Shown here: positions 56,978-64,000 of the stretch, one piece after another
How positions within the stretch are numbered: the stretch's first letter is position 1
Layout of the letters: each line of letters begins with the position of its first letter
Assembly: GCF_001542905.1 (NCBI RefSeq)
Contig: NZ_LOAJ01000002.1
Span: forward strand, 62,001-126,000
Source: Halorubrum aethiopicum
Lineage (GTDB): Archaea; Halobacteriota; Halobacteria; Halobacteriales; Haloferacaceae
Direction of reading: 5' to 3'
Length of the DNA stretch: 64,000 bases
Translations under genes and position numbers: made by a program
Notes under the pieces: model-generated
Databases searched by the model: none
The model's input: the letters and a program-made list of their open reading frames with translations, nothing else
Told to the model about the DNA's origin: nothing

Positions 56978-57938
56978 CGTCGCCCTCCGGAACCCGCTCC
57001 CACTCTTCGTTGACGGTGACGCGGATCTGGTCTAACCGGCTGGCGTCATCGAGCGTGTCCTCGATCGTCGAGAACACTGCCTCGGCGTCCTCTTCGATGT
57101 GCGTGTCCGAGTAGAGAGTCGCGGTCAGAGAGGCGTGTTCCGTCTCGAACGCCACCGCAGTCTCGTCCATCAGGTGCGACGACGGCTTCCCGTCGTGGGG
57201 CGGCCGGAATCCACTCGCGCTCCGGAGGTGATTCACCGCGGCTTTGTCAGCAACGAGGAGACCGACTTCACCGACGCTCTCCCGGCCTTCCGCTTCGATC
57301 TTGAGGAGGAATCCCTGTCCCCACGTCAGATTCGTCCCCGACCACTCGTCGTTGTGCGTCTGTTCGTCCGCGTCGTCGGACTCGGTGACGCCGCCATCCG
57401 TCACGGCCTCGCCGCGCTCGCGACGCTTCTCCAGCACCTCGCGATCGACTATCGACACGTCGACTGCCGACGAAGCGACCGACTGCTCAGCCTGCTCGCG
57501 CGTAGTTGCCGTCGTCGGCTCGAACGAGGTGTGCTCGTGATACCGGACTACGTCGCCGTCGACGAGCTCGTAGAACCAGGTCAGGTACTCGCGCTCCGGG
57601 TTCACGCACCGGACGAGTTGGTCGCCGTCGAGCACCTCGAACCGCCCGGACTCGACATGTGCGAGCCGGAGCGTCCCGGCCACGTTGAACGGATAAACGT
57701 CGTCAACCATCGTCACCGACGAGTGATTCGCGTGAGCATCGCCGTTAAACGCCATACAGCCGGGATCCTGTGGAAACGAGTCAACACGCTGTTGGACCGC
57801 CTCCGAGTCGCCGGGCTCGACGTCGCCGATTTCGATCAGGTCGTACCCGTCCGGGTGGATGACGATCGCCGCGTCCTCCAGGGCCGGTCGGGGATCTGTA
57901 CTACTACCGCCATCTGCTGTCGTAGGGGGTTGTGCCAT
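56970..57938 (-). CDS. hypothetical protein, first gene of the sixteen-gene operon
   Basis: 322 residues. The start MAQPPTTADGG places CACAACCCCCT inside codons 2-5. Contains an internal linker AVTDGGVTESDDADE and a C-terminal half with VGLLVADKAAVNHLRSASGF. The sixteen genes to 48588 are contiguous or overlapping, so they are probably one transcript. No family recognised. Confidence 0.7.
   Translation of the reverse strand: MAQPPTTADGGSSTDPRPALEDAAIVIHPDGYDLIEIGDVEPGDSEAVQQRVDSFPQDPGCMAFNGDAHANHSSVTMVDDVYPFNVAGTLRLAHVESGRFEVLDGDQLVRCVNPEREYLTWFYELVDGDVVRYHEHTSFEPTTATTREQAEQSVASSAVDVSIVDREVLEKRRERGEAVTDGGVTESDDADEQTHNDEWSGTNLTWGQGFLLKIEAEGRESVGEVGLLVADKAAVNHLRSASGFRPPHDGKPSSHLMDETAVAFETEHASLTATLYSDTHIEEDAEAVFSTIEDTLDDASRLDQIRVTVNEEWERVPEGDDV
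57924..57934 (-). promoter_or_regulatory. CACAACCCCCT motif in the first codons of the sixteen-gene operon
   Basis: Here the motif is read in the third possible frame (GCA CAA CCC CCT). Upstream on the minus strand are a TATA-like AATATTAAG near 58026, a hairpin CCGGCGTC/GACGCCGG (near 57962-57983) and the palindrome GGCTGGAACCAGCC just before the ATG. Confidence 0.72.
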
Positions 57939-57978
57939 AGTGGCTGGTTCCAGCCGACCGGCGTCACCGTCGACGCCG

Positions 57979-58010
57979 GCGAGCGACTCAGAACCTATCT
58001 CACCCTCTAT
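57979..58010. repeat. imperfect direct repeat, left copy (partner 60252-60283)
   Basis: 32 bp, 26 identical with 60252-60283, sharing an exact ACTCAGAACCTA core. The two copies bracket an AT-rich island that ends in a tyrosine-integrase fragment, so they may be attachment sites. Confidence 0.45.
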
Positions 58011-58144
58011 TTGCCACTAACTTAATATTTTGCGTGTCAAGTTTTGTCTGCTGTATTGTGGACTCTACTGTCAATAAAGAGCCGGTATCATTATTATATC
58101 ACCATTTTCCGGAGTTTTATTTAATCACGGGAGGACATGCTGGT

Positions 58145-58606
58145 ATGATATCTTGGAGTGATGAAGCGGCGTCGTTCCGCGATCTGGTGACAAGTAAGGC
58201 AGGATTAGGATTTGTGCTCTGTTCGATCGTATCGGTCAGTTCACTCGTTGCGTTCATACGCGGCGTTGTTGAGATAGGACTGCCAATTTCCCTGGCAGTA
58301 CTCGGTGGGTTCTCGCTTGCGGCCCCTTTCGCATATCTACTTGACCGTGACAGCCTCATGTGGGCTGTTACGAGGCCTGCGGCCGGCGGTCTGACACTTG
58401 TCTTTGGAGCGGGGATTCTCGGTGGGATTGCGGGATATACGGGAGAAGAAGCGTACATTCAAGAATCGCTCATTGGACTCGTCGGCCTAATTGGTGCTAC
58501 GTTAGTGGTCGCAGCGATCCCTGCCGCCGTGGCGATCGGCGTCGTCATGGCCATTCACGGACCCGGCGGTCGGTCGTCGGGGCCGGACGACTTCCCGGAA
58601 GAATAA
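58145..58606 (+). CDS. membrane protein
   Basis: 153 residues from ATG 58145, which follows GGGAGGAC; a GTG at 58034 is in frame but lies upstream of the TATA-like TTTATTTAATC (58111). Four predicted spans. No family recognised; part of the AT-rich island. Confidence 0.6.
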   Translation: MISWSDEAASFRDLVTSKAGLGFVLCSIVSVSSLVAFIRGVVEIGLPISLAVLGGFSLAAPFAYLLDRDSLMWAVTRPAAGGLTLVFGAGILGGIAGYTGEEAYIQESLIGLVGLIGATLVVAAIPAAVAIGVVMAIHGPGGRSSGPDDFPEE

Positions 58607-58714
58607 ACTCGATACCAGTGTTTTGAGCCCAGAGAGACGCTAAACGTCGGCTGATTACTTTCACCTCGGTTCCATTACCAATTTGTGCTTCCCAATCGTC
58701 ATTCGACGACGACA

Positions 58715-58888
58715 ATGGGGCTATTTAGCAAGTTAGTGGAAAGTATCGTGGCGGTGATCGCAGGACTGTTGGGGTTCGGATTTCTCGTCGCTGGAGGCCA
58801 ACAGGCAGCGTATGGTGGCGGAATCAGCGGGACAATTATCGTCCTCATCGGGATCGTGCTACTCCTCTTCGCAGCGAAGGCGACATGA
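58715..58888 (+). CDS. small membrane protein
   Basis: 57 residues starting MGLFSKLVESIVAVIAGLLG with two hydrophobic helices separated by a glycine-rich turn (GGQQAAYGGGISG). Function unknown. Confidence 0.6.
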   Translation: MGLFSKLVESIVAVIAGLLGFGFLVAGGQQAAYGGGISGTIIVLIGIVLLLFAAKAT

Positions 58889-58943
58889 GTCTCCGTCGTA
58901 CCGAGACTAATTATTTAAATGAAGGTGCGTACAGATAATCCGA

Positions 58944-59652
58944 ATGGCCGACTTGCCGGAAAATGAGTTCGAAGAACGCGTTGAGCGGTCACGCCTCGCT
59001 CGGGAGGAGGGCCGTCAAACGCTTTCTGAGCAAACGGAGACCCTTTCCGATATAGACGAGAAGGCAATCCAAATATTCAGGATTGATTTGTTGGCAGCCA
59101 GTGTTCTTGTAACTGGATTTTCGATTGCTGTCGGTAATTCTCAGGGAGGCGGGTATGAACAGTACCTCACTTTGTATACGGGTACTGGTGCCCTGCTACT
59201 CCTCTCTTCGATGATATTCGCTTCAATAACGTACACGTCTACTGCAAACCAGATTGGAATTTCTCGGAATGCGATCAACGACTCAATACTCAATCAGGAC
59301 TTCGACTACGATCTTGTCCAAGAAGAAATCGCTAAGAAATACGGCGACATGATTTATGAAAATTTCAAGAAGAACGCAACGAATGTCTTGTTTTTTTACC
59401 CTTACGCTAATGTCGACTGTTGAGGCAATCTGTTATATATCAATTGGATTACTAGAAATTTACTCAGAGAATTTGATCCATCCGGTGGTGAACATACCCG
59501 TCCTCATCTTCTTTGGAGTGTTCGGCAAATTGAGTGGCTTATACGGGACAATAGAACGCTGGGAGCGCCTAACGTCACCTAGAAAGCGATTTACAAACTG
59601 GTGTCAACAGTGGCGAGATAGATTTTCGAGAGGAGATGAGACTTCAGATTAA
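58944..59652 (+). pseudogene. four-span membrane protein gene, frameshifted at a T7 run
   Basis: Frame 1 reads to TGA 59421-59423. A shift at the seven-T run (59391-59397) joins ...NATNVLFF to TLTLMSTVEAICYISIGLLE and extends to 59652, restoring two more membrane spans. The joined protein (about 236 residues) parallels the 20146 gene in length, span pattern and the KAIQIFRIDLLAAS motif. Either a real mutation, a sequencing error or slippage-dependent expression. Confidence 0.65.
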
Positions 59653-59700
59653 CCCTCTATGCGGGTAAGACTCATACGGGCGGACCACGAACTGGAAGCC

Positions 59701-59820
59701 ATGAGCGCGAGTGAACCAGAGGAAGACGAGGATGACAGAGAACGCCCCGTGATTGAGACACAGGTCGCTTTCAAGGGGGATTTCGACGAAGACACCTCGG
59801 AAGACGAAGACAATGAGTGA
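59701..59820 (+). CDS. small acidic protein
   Basis: 39 codons starting MSASEPEEDEDDRERPVIET. Overlaps the next ORF, which repeats the same RxRPxIET core, so the pair looks like a tandem duplication. Confidence 0.5.
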   Translation: MSASEPEEDEDDRERPVIETQVAFKGDFDEDTSEDEDNE

Positions 59821-59953
59821 CGAGACTAGTGAAGATCCAACGGATGATGAAGATGAAGAAGAACGAAAAAGGCCGACTATCGAGACAAAAGAGGCATTAG
59901 CAGATCACTCTGCCGTCGATAATTCTGACGACTCAGAGTCGGACGACGAGTAG
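59813..59953 (+). CDS. small acidic protein, tandem paralogue
   Basis: 46 codons starting MSDETSEDPTDDEDEEERKR, with the RPTIET core shared with 59701 and loosely with 21691. Follows the four-span membrane protein gene as in the 20-21 kb copy. Confidence 0.5.
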   Translation: MSDETSEDPTDDEDEEERKRPTIETKEALADHSAVDNSDDSESDDE

Positions 59954-60014
59954 TCTCAATTATCGGTTGTAGTTCTACCTTCTCCAGAATACAATGGTCG
60001 GACTGTCGGAACGC

Positions 60015-60248
60015 CTACCGCTCGCTCACCCGCTGATCCGTCTGTGAGAACGCCTCGGTGGCCATGTCGGCGCGTTCGGCGGCCTCGATGTGCTGGTACG
60101 CCTCGCGAACCTGCTCTTCGCTGTTATCGAGATACCGAGCCGCCGCGGCGTAGCCGAACTGCCGGACAAGCACTTCCCCGACTCCACGTCGCCCACCATG
60201 AAGTTCGAGATGATCGTCGTCGAGTGAGAGATCCCATCCACGAGACAT
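60015..60248 (-). pseudogene. C-terminal fragment of a tyrosine recombinase
   Basis: 77 codons: LELHGGRRGVGEVLVRQFGY (the H-x-x-R box), then ARYLDNSEEQVREAYQHIEA with the nucleophile tyrosine. The N-terminal and first catalytic parts are absent, so it is an integrase remnant like those left at element junctions. Homologous in layout to 63752-64000. Confidence 0.7.
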
Positions 60249-60251
60249 TCG

Positions 60252-60283
60252 ACGAGCAACTCAGAACCTAACTTGTCCTCTAT
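60252..60283. repeat. imperfect direct repeat, right copy (partner 57979-58010)
   Basis: Lies 3 bp upstream of the start of the integrase fragment; see left copy. Confidence 0.45.
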
Positions 60284-60370
60284 GACTGTCGATTTGTAGA
60301 AAGAGAGTCAGGTAATTGGAACTACTACTGAGCGCCAGTTACAATACTGGGTGTGGTGAAAACGAGTACA

Positions 60371-61156
60371 ATGCAAGTCGATGTTGGAGTTGCATCATAT
60401 CCAGATCTATCATTGAGCGAGCTGTTCCAACAAAGCAAGAACCTCAATGTGGACTTCATCGAGATCGTTATGGAGGGGGAGTATCATCGAGCGAAGCTCG
60501 CGAACAGAGTTTCGGAGTGTGACCGACTCATGGGTGATGAAATCTCGCTTATCGTCCATCTTCCGTTCGGTGGTCTCGATGTCGGCTCTCCATTCCACCA
60601 CGTTCGGAGCGGGGCCGTCCAAGAACTCAAGAAGAACATCGAACTCGCGAGTGATCTCGGTGCGGAGAAAGCCGTCTTTCATGCCGACACGTTCGTTCAC
60701 CCGGAGATCTGGGACAAAGAGACGATTCTGGACAGTCTTTGTGAATCCGTACAAGAGCTAGACTCCTTTGCGAGACGACATGATGTTGAACTCGGGATAG
60801 AAAACGTCCCTAGTCCCTTCATTACAGTGGGCGATTTCCCGCTGCTCTTCGACGAAACCACGATTAATGCGACTCTCGATACCGGTCACTCACGAGTAAA
60901 CCAGATCAGTCACGAGACGGTTTCGCGATTGCTTGAGACACACGGTGATCGCTTCACTCACTTCCATCTGAACGACACGCGTGGCGCAAGCGACGACCAC
61001 CTTCCAGTAGGAATGGGAACAACGGATTTTGCCTCGCTATTTCGATCGCTCCCGAACGAGTGGAACGGATCGATGACGGTCGAGGCCATCACGACCGATT
61101 TCGAGTACATGGCTGCCGGAGTTGAACGCCTTAGAGAAATTCTACAGGCGATTTGA
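60371..61156 (+). CDS. sugar-phosphate isomerase/epimerase-like TIM-barrel protein
   Basis: 261 residues (GTG 60353 also possible). Xylose-isomerase-like barrel: IVHLPFGGLDVGSPFHHVRS, AEKAVFHADTFVHPE, VELGIENVPSP, ATLDTGHSRV and TVEAITTDFEYM supply the metal-binding E/D/H residues of the AP-endonuclease-2 family. Substrate unknown. Looks like a host metabolic gene. Confidence 0.82.
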   Translation: MQVDVGVASYPDLSLSELFQQSKNLNVDFIEIVMEGEYHRAKLANRVSECDRLMGDEISLIVHLPFGGLDVGSPFHHVRSGAVQELKKNIELASDLGAEKAVFHADTFVHPEIWDKETILDSLCESVQELDSFARRHDVELGIENVPSPFITVGDFPLLFDETTINATLDTGHSRVNQISHETVSRLLETHGDRFTHFHLNDTRGASDDHLPVGMGTTDFASLFRSLPNEWNGSMTVEAITTDFEYMAAGVERLREILQAI

Positions 61157-61176
61157 AATCGAAATGGAATCGTACG

Positions 61177-62148
61177 CTAACTCATCTCCTCGTACGTTTC
61201 GAGGTCAATTCCAAGTTCCATCATCACTTCGGCTACGGGATCATACTCCTCGATACCGCCCGTCACGACCCCGTCAAACCAGAGTGGGAACTCGGCGTCC
61301 TCTGAAATAAACGCCTCCGAGGGCGCATCAAGGAGGGCCTGTTCAACGGGATCGCGATTCTCGGACTCCCACTCACGACGGGAAAGGATCGGTGGGCGTG
61401 GTATCGGCTCTGAAACCGCGAGCAGGTCCAGAGCCGGTTCAGCACTCCCTGCTGATTCCGCAGCAGGATCGTTCTCGACGAACCGTTCGGGGAGTTGCTC
61501 CGGTGGAACATGCTCGACAACCGAAAATGATCCCGTCCCCGCTGCCTTCACTGACTCACGATTGATGAGCTGTTCGCGAGCAACAGCGTGATCACTGTAG
61601 GTCGCTTCAAAGTCATTCGCATCCCCAGTAGGGGCTTCGCCGATATCCAACCCGCCTTCTGAAAGCATAGAGAGAGGGAATAGTGCGCCTGGTGTCGAGA
61701 GTGGGTCCGCAAACGTGATCTCAGTCCCGGCTAGCTCGCTGATGTCACTGATGTCATCATCAGGGAACGTGGTGATAAACGCGAATTCACGATCCGTACC
61801 GAACGCGCGTCGGAGCCCGACAACGTCTGTGACTTCCATCCGATTTCCCATGATCGCGACCGTATGGGGTGTCCCAGAAATGTCGATCTGATCGTTGCGA
61901 AAAGCCTGTAAGATGGCGGCGTAATTTGAGGCTTCATTGACTTCAACCGTGACACCGGCTTCTTCTTCGACATACTCGAATAGTGGTCGCCACTGTTCGC
62001 GTGTATCCACGTCACCCTCAACAGGCGTCAGTCCAAACCGCACCACATCTTCGTTCCCTGATCCACTGTTTCCGAGACAGCCTGCTACTCCACCAAGACC
62101 GACTGTCCCTACTCCGGTAACCCCCCTGAGGTACTTGCGTCGCCTCAT
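61177..62148 (-). CDS. PhnD-type phosphate/phosphonate ABC transporter substrate-binding lipoprotein
   Basis: 323 residues from ATG 62148. Tat-type lipoprotein signal: MRRRKYLRGVTGVGTVGLGG ending in the lipobox VAGC. The body (RFGLTPVEGDVDTREQWRPL, IDISGTPHTVAIMGNRMEVT) is the periplasmic phosphonate-binding fold. No permease or ATPase gene is visible next to it in the window. Confidence 0.85.
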   Translation of the reverse strand: MRRRKYLRGVTGVGTVGLGGVAGCLGNSGSGNEDVVRFGLTPVEGDVDTREQWRPLFEYVEEEAGVTVEVNEASNYAAILQAFRNDQIDISGTPHTVAIMGNRMEVTDVVGLRRAFGTDREFAFITTFPDDDISDISELAGTEITFADPLSTPGALFPLSMLSEGGLDIGEAPTGDANDFEATYSDHAVAREQLINRESVKAAGTGSFSVVEHVPPEQLPERFVENDPAAESAGSAEPALDLLAVSEPIPRPPILSRREWESENRDPVEQALLDAPSEAFISEDAEFPLWFDGVVTGGIEEYDPVAEVMMELGIDLETYEEMS

Positions 62149-62317
62149 GTTACTCAACACCACATTCTGTTTGGCATTATATTTTGATATTCTACATATA
62201 TAGCGATATGAAAGACACATATAGAGTTGTGAAGTCACGAATCGAAAAGGAATTCACGCTAGCTACTGAATGAGTGTTATCTAATATATCCGAACCGAGA
62301 TTGAAGATAGAGTGAAT

Positions 62318-63751
62318 TCAATCATCCTTCCGTCCGTTGATTGAGGCTATGATTTCTCGGGCTGTCGCAAGGACGATCACGAATAGGAGCCCAAAGAGTG
62401 GGAGAAGTTTCATTTCCATCCTCCGAGGCGTGTCATTATAACTTGGGTGACGGGTGATCTGGTCAGGAAGAATTCGTCCCGATTTCGTCATATAGGCTGG
62501 TTCGACTGTCGAATTGGATTCTTCAAGAAGGGTACGTAACTCTGCTTCAGAGCGATTGCCACCCAGCCGTTCGTAATCATCATGAAATGCCGATACATCG
62601 TATTCAGACCCTGGAGAACCACCACCTACCGCTGAGAAGAGATCGTAGATTGTTGCGTCTCCATGCTCGCGGAGATCGGCGTCAAGGCGCGCCAGAATCA
62701 GCGCACCAGAAGTGTAATCGTCTCGGTCTGGAATGGCTCCAGATTCTGGAAGATAACTACTCGAATTTGTGAGATTTGAGCCGGACGAATATCGGTTCCA
62801 GTACGTAAGCTGAGAGTCATACTCTGCTGGAGACAGCATACCATTATCGTACAGAATCCGTGCTGTGAGATAGGTTGCAGAACCTTCTGTAAACCAGCGC
62901 ATCTCATCTGAGAGGATGTACCGCTGATTTAGGTGAATGTACTCATGTAACGGTGTGTGTACCTGCGTACTACCGCTTCCCCAACCCTCTCCAGAGACCG
63001 CATCAGCCCTAAAGGAGTACCCTCGAACATCACCAGGATGGAGAAAGAGCGTACTCTCACAGTAGTAGCGGCGAGGAGTGATCGTCTCCGCGCCGTGTTG
63101 TAATCCTTCAAGCGACGCGTTCCCCACGGATGAATCAACAGCCGATGGAATAATCAAGTGGAGCCGGTTCGGGCCGTTTCTGATTGTCTCTACACGGGTT
63201 ACCTCACCGACGTACATGATACTCGTACCCCTATACCCGCCATCGGGGAACGCTAATTGAAATCGAGCGCCATCGTGACCGGGGATAATACTTGTTGATA
63301 CTGATTCATTATGACTGGTGTACGTCTCCGGGAGATTTCTTAGATCGTCATTGTCCGGGATGAAGACGGTCTGATTTACCACATATTCAATCAGAGCAGT
63401 ACCGTTGCCCGTATACTCAAAATGTCGTGTATGTGATTCTTCGAATCCATCTACGTTACGAACATCCAGATATTTAGGTAACGAGACAGTAAATGAATCT
63501 TCTCCGTCCTGAACAATATATTCCAGCAAAACTACACCAGGTTCAGGAGCCGTCGCAGAGACCGAAACAGGTGGGCCGGATCCATCTCGATGTCGGCCGT
63601 TGAGCTGATCGTACGCCGGCGTACACTGATCAGTCTGCGCTGTTGTCGAAGTCGCCTGTTGAGAGACACCCGAAACAGGGACAGTTCCAGCAACAAATCC
63701 AATAAGGAGGATCACACTCCAGATGACGGAGAGAACAGCATCCCGTTTCAT
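62318..63751 (-). CDS. membrane-anchored zinc metalloprotease (gluzincin)
   Basis: 477 residues. N-terminal signal peptide (about 7-27), beta-rich exodomain, then the zinc site HEYIH (269-273) with the third ligand in WFTEGSATYL (E289), as in M1-like gluzincins. One C-terminal span (about 447-466). The start directly follows the integrase stop. Lower GC than the replicon. Substrate unknown. Confidence 0.82.
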   Translation of the reverse strand: MKRDAVLSVIWSVILLIGFVAGTVPVSGVSQQATSTTAQTDQCTPAYDQLNGRHRDGSGPPVSVSATAPEPGVVLLEYIVQDGEDSFTVSLPKYLDVRNVDGFEESHTRHFEYTGNGTALIEYVVNQTVFIPDNDDLRNLPETYTSHNESVSTSIIPGHDGARFQLAFPDGGYRGTSIMYVGEVTRVETIRNGPNRLHLIIPSAVDSSVGNASLEGLQHGAETITPRRYYCESTLFLHPGDVRGYSFRADAVSGEGWGSGSTQVHTPLHEYIHLNQRYILSDEMRWFTEGSATYLTARILYDNGMLSPAEYDSQLTYWNRYSSGSNLTNSSSYLPESGAIPDRDDYTSGALILARLDADLREHGDATIYDLFSAVGGGSPGSEYDVSAFHDDYERLGGNRSEAELRTLLEESNSTVEPAYMTKSGRILPDQITRHPSYNDTPRRMEMKLLPLFGLLFVIVLATAREIIASINGRKDD

Positions 63752-64000
63752 TCAGGAATCATTCTCATCAGTATCGATATCGGTGTCGAAAACCTCGCTC
63801 CCAACGTCGGAGAGATCACTCGCTTCCTTGTGTGCGTACATCTTCGAGGTGGTTTCCGGGTCAGCGTGCCTGAGAGCGCGCTGGGCGGCCTCCGCACCGG
63901 CGGCGTCGTAGTAGGCCTCACCGGCTCCGCGCCGGGCTCCGTGAAGCGTGAGGTAGTCCTTCGGGTCGTCTGAGCAGTCCACACCCGCCACCTCGGAGAG
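63752..64000 (-). CDS. tyrosine recombinase/integrase, C-terminal part (runs off the right edge)
   Basis: The frame is open to the window end (LSEVAGVDCSDDPKDYLTLH). Catalytic HGAR box, then LRHADPETTSKMYAHKE with the histidine and nucleophile tyrosine. Tail with VFDTDIDTDEN, near a weak iteron-like stretch. It may be the integrase of the replicon or of a neighbouring element. Confidence 0.85.
   Translation of the reverse strand, partial: LSEVAGVDCSDDPKDYLTLHGARRGAGEAYYDAAGAEAAQRALRHADPETTSKMYAHKEASDLSDVGSEVFDTDIDTDENDS

Overview
The window is haloarchaeal. Coding regions are about 60-67% GC, the proteins are very acidic, many starts overlap stops as ATGA or GTGA, type IV pilins carry the archaeal DRAVSPVIG-type motif, TATA boxes are archaeal, and the Shine-Dalgarno (SD) sequences match the 16S anti-SD (AGGTGA). 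Most of the window looks like one large mobile replicon, a plasmid, integrated element or provirus. It carries two divergent PCNA-like clamps, a ParA partition locus, DNA methyltransferases, a TGT/DpdA-like protein, HNH nucleases, ASCH and DUF5131 proteins, and many unrecognised genes. I saw no terminase, portal, capsid, rRNA or complete tRNA gene.

Layout. 1-1458 (-): partial membrane/beta-propeller protein. 1798-8112: a hypothetical gene, an inverted-repeat element, an RHH+TnpB transposon and a 1172-residue zinc-finger/winged-helix protein (-). 8.3-8.8 kb: non-coding structured block. 8.9-13.8 kb: small HTH genes and the first PCNA operon. 13.8-15.3 kb: AT-rich island with two 210-bp MITEs around a membrane protein. 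15.5-19.5 kb: operon led by a GHKL ATPase (rIIA-like). 19.5-21.7 kb: AT-rich genes and a recent IS5 insertion with an 8-bp target duplication. 21.9-24.1 kb: second clamp operon. 24.2-30.8 kb (-): modification operon (C5 methyltransferase, TGT-like) and companions. 31-32 kb: two pilins. 32.2-34.7 kb: leader-driven genes, one replaced by an HNH nuclease. 34.9-38 kb: secreted 1021-residue protein. 38.3-41.5 kb: ParA locus. 41.6-45.6 kb: nine-gene operon with a Dam-type methyltransferase, HNH and ASCH proteins. 45.6-48.6 kb: coiled-coil membrane protein and leader genes. 57.9-48.6 kb (-): sixteen-gene overlapping operon. 58-60.3 kb: AT-rich island between imperfect direct repeats. 60.4-64 kb: a TIM-barrel isomerase, a PhnD-type lipoprotein, a membrane metalloprotease and the C-terminal part of a tyrosine integrase.

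The most striking content is a shared regulatory vocabulary. (i) At least nine promoters carry the box CATAGTAA (with upstream TAATCT) next to the TATA box; they drive 5' leaders with a GNRA-tetraloop hairpin and the ribosome site AGGTGACCAC. (ii) The exact 11-mer CACAACCCCCT occurs eleven times, nearly always at the first cistron of an operon, in all three reading frames. (iii) Several operons begin with a 23-45 codon leader ORF whose stop overlaps the start of the first main gene. (iv) 12-bp iterons (GATACCG-N5) form six clusters, one abutting the parA start codon, others inside unrelated coding sequences. (v) 19-bp palindromes GTTACTAT-N3-ATAGTAAC lie in 3' regions. Together these look like replicon-wide control and partition signals.

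AT-rich inserts (1-0.9, 13.8-15.3, 19.5-21.7, 45.6-46.9 and 58-60 kb) carry small membrane proteins, MITEs and IS copies and look like later acquisitions.
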